The notes under the pieces: model-generated
Seen by the model: the letters and a program-made list of their open reading frames with translations, nothing else
Told to the model about the DNA's origin: nothing
The model's database searches: none
Assembly: GCA_046540855.1 (NCBI GenBank)
Contig: JBKHEJ010000037.1
Span: 1-15,962, forward strand
Length of the DNA: 15,962 bases
DNA from: T1Sed10-7 sp046540855
GTDB lineage: Bacteria > Actinomycetota > Nitriliruptoria > Nitriliruptorales > Nitriliruptoraceae
Direction of reading: 5' to 3'
Translations under genes and position numbers: made by a program
Part shown: one piece after another, positions 14,390 to 15,962 of the stretch
Position numbering within the stretch: position 1 is the first letter of the stretch
Layout: every line of letters starts with the position of its first letter

Positions 14390-15962
14390 CTACTGGTAGG
14401 TCACGAGCACCGGCAACGGGTCCAGGTCCAGGACCTGCTCGGGCGTCGGGGTCGGCACGTCCTCGTCGTAGAAGTTCTTCCACCCCCACAGCCAGCGGTC
14501 CTCGGCGCCTGCGGTGATCGCCTCGTAGGTCTGGTACTTCGCACCGATCGGGCCCTGTCCGTCCATGTGGATCACCACCGCGAGTTCCGGGGGTGCTGCG
14601 ATCGTGTCGCGGTCGGGCAGCATCGAGAACCGGAACTGGTGCAGCACGAGCAGCTTCTGCGGCAGCCGGTTCTCCCGGGTGAGCGCCGCGAGCCAGTCCG
14701 CGACCTGCTGGACCTCGGCGGCCGGGACGGACCCGATCTGCTCGAGGTGGAGCTCGTCCGGCGCGAGCCGCCACTCCGGGTCGAGCGCGAGACCGACGTT
14801 GGGCTCGAGGAGGAGCTCCTCGTACTCCTTGGCCTGGGTGAGGAAGTCGGTCCGACCTGGCTGCAGGTCGAGGAAGACGTACAGGCCCTCCTCGCCGGCC
14901 CGGTCGATCCAGGGCCGGAGCACCTCGATGGGGGTGCGGCGGCTGTAGTCGCCGGTCGGTTCCGGGCTCGCGCTGGCGATGGTGGTGATGATCTCGAGGG
15001 TCGGCAGCACCCGCGCCCCATCGGCCCCGTAGGGCGCCGCCACGGTCCGGGCCCGCTCGATGGTGGCATCCACGCCCTGCTCGCCGAGCACCCCGAGCGC
15101 GGGGGTCTCCACCGAGCCGTACAGGGCGACGATGCGCTCGTCCTCGAACAGCCGGAAGCCCCCACCCGGCAGGGGCTCGCCCTCGAGCACCGTGGCCAGC
15201 TGCCAGCCCGCCTCCTCGGTGACGGCACCGACCAGCGCCACCGCCCCGGGATCGGCGGCACGCAACCGGTCGGTCCGCGTCCGACCGGCGCGGAGGTCGG
15301 CGGCGCTGACCGGCAGCAGCGCCTCACCACGTCCGGTGGCCGCGACCGCTGCGACGGCCGTCGCCGTGCCGTCCGACGGGTCGGCCAGCCAGGTGATGCC
15401 ACCGGGTGCGACGGCCTCGATCGCAGGCGCCCAGATCTCCTCGTCATCCGGCGCCACCCTCGCCTCGACCCCGGAGGCGGTGAGCTGCTCCACGAGCGTC
15501 TCGGCGGCCTCCTCGCCGTCGGCCAGCACCTCGAGCCGCGCGTCGTCCGGCAGCGAGCCAGCGAGGGCAGCCAGGTCGCTCGGCAGCGGCAGCAGCGCGA
15601 CGTCCGGCGTCAACCGTGCCAGCGCCGCAGCACGTGCTTCGGCGTCGTCCGCACCGACCGCGAGGAACCGGCTGGTGCCGAGGTGGTCAGCGACGCGCAG
15701 GGCGAGCTCGACCGGGTCGGTCGGGCCCGCGGCCTGACCGGTCGCGTCCCCATCGGAGCCGTCCGGGCTCGCCGCCTGACCGGTCGCGGTCCCGTCCCCA
15801 TCCGAGCCGTCCGGGGTCGCCGCCGCAGCGCGGTCGGCGGTCGCGACCAGCTCGGTGCCCGGGAGACCGAGGTCGGCCAGCTCCACCGAGACGGTCACGA
15901 CCTCCTCGGCGGCCAGCGACATCAGCGTCGGTGCGATCGCCGCCGGTGCCGCGGGGTCGATC
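14390..15962 (-). CDS. Conserved actinobacterial secreted protein with TIM-barrel-like C-terminal domain (5' end outside window)
   Basis: The frame stays open to the right edge, so the N-terminus and any signal peptide are not seen; about 523 residues are visible. Numbered from the methionine at 15922, an N-terminal part with VADHLGTSRFLAVGADDAEARAAAL resembles cell-wall-binding-repeat-like sequence. A repeated DGSDGDxTGQAA linker follows residue 36. The C-terminal ~270 residues match a family I recall from many actinobacterial envelopes: ALYGSVETPALGVLGEQG, LEIITTIASASPEPTGDYS, GLYVFLDLQPGRTDFLTQA, NVGLALDPEWRL, HLEQIGSVPAAEVQ, VIHMDGQGPIGAKYQTYEAI and WGWKNFYDED. The alternating strand/helix pattern with acidic strand ends suggests a TIM barrel, perhaps glycoside-hydrolase-like. 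No substrate or catalytic residue can be assigned with confidence. Convergent with the methyltransferase. Confidence 0.85.
   Translation of the reverse strand, partial: IDPAAPAAIAPTLMSLAAEEVVTVSVELADLGLPGTELVATADRAAAATPDGSDGDGTATGQAASPDGSDGDATGQAAGPTDPVELALRVADHLGTSRFLAVGADDAEARAAALARLTPDVALLPLPSDLAALAGSLPDDARLEVLADGEEAAETLVEQLTASGVEARVAPDDEEIWAPAIEAVAPGGITWLADPSDGTATAVAAVAATGRGEALLPVSAADLRAGRTRTDRLRAADPGAVALVGAVTEEAGWQLATVLEGEPLPGGGFRLFEDERIVALYGSVETPALGVLGEQGVDATIERARTVAAPYGADGARVLPTLEIITTIASASPEPTGDYSRRTPIEVLRPWIDRAGEEGLYVFLDLQPGRTDFLTQAKEYEELLLEPNVGLALDPEWRLAPDELHLEQIGSVPAAEVQQVADWLAALTRENRLPQKLLVLHQFRFSMLPDRDTIAAPPELAVVIHMDGQGPIGAKYQTYEAITAGAEDRWLWGWKNFYDEDVPTPTPEQVLDLDPLPVLVTYQ
15732..15821 (-). 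repeat. Imperfect tandem repeat encoding a Gly/Asp linker
   Basis: Two adjacent copies, 15732-15773 (42 bp) and 15774-15821 (48 bp), share GCCTGACCGGTCGCG at one end and GAGCCGTCCGG near the other. The second copy has a 6-bp insertion. They keep the reading frame of the secreted protein and encode a repeated PDGSDGDxTGQAA linker, likely variable in copy number. Confidence 0.75.

Overview
This is a very GC-rich chromosomal window with dense short-gap genes and near-universal G or C at third codon positions. That fits a high-GC actinobacterium. An InhA-type enoyl reductase, an actinobacterial four-helix membrane protein and a secreted TIM-barrel-like lipoprotein family support this. A deep lineage such as Nitriliruptoria is possible, but the sequence alone does not settle it. 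No rRNA, tRNA, CRISPR array, transposase or integrase was seen.

Left part (1-5760). The genes are a membrane-anchored zinc-ribbon/beta-propeller protein (54-1796, +), a convergent DUF952 protein (1822-2160, -), an unrecognised protein with a possible Cys-His-Asp triad (2337-3014, +) preceded by three 10-bp repeats, an InhA/FabI-type enoyl-ACP reductase with two hairpins packed against its ribosome binding site (3113-3907, +), a small four-helix membrane protein (about 4010-4459, +) and a conserved hypothetical (4623-5759, +).

Middle part (5966-9857, all -). The genes are an Hsp20 small heat-shock protein, a hemolysin III/TrhA-type seven-helix membrane protein, and a translationally coupled pair: an acyl-carrier-domain/PlsC-type acyltransferase fusion (8769-9857) followed by an MFS transporter (7507-8772) whose ATG overlaps the acyltransferase stop. 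The pair recalls the known Aas-LplT acyltransferase/lysophospholipid-transporter pairing, by inference only.

Right part (9858-12462) holds the most unusual locus. A 569-aa protein carries the eCIS core domain (DUF4157) with an LQRTAGN-type N-terminal motif and its own HELAH motif. This is followed by a second zincin-like domain with HEIAH and a downstream E-D-x-x-E, then a proline/acid-rich tail. A 144-aa partner gene follows after 11 bp. The pair reads as a cargo/effector of an extracellular contractile injection system plus a candidate immunity protein or chaperone. No sheath, tube, baseplate or AAA+ genes are in the window. The cassette is bounded by a divergent intergenic region on the left and by two good terminator hairpins on the right.

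Far right (12463-15962). The genes are a small helical protein on the minus strand, a divergent Lrp/AsnC regulator with a repeated CCGAACGA motif in the shared intergenic region, a coupled RlmM/FtsJ-like RNA 2'-O-methyltransferase, and a convergent secreted protein of the TIM-barrel-like type that runs off the right edge.
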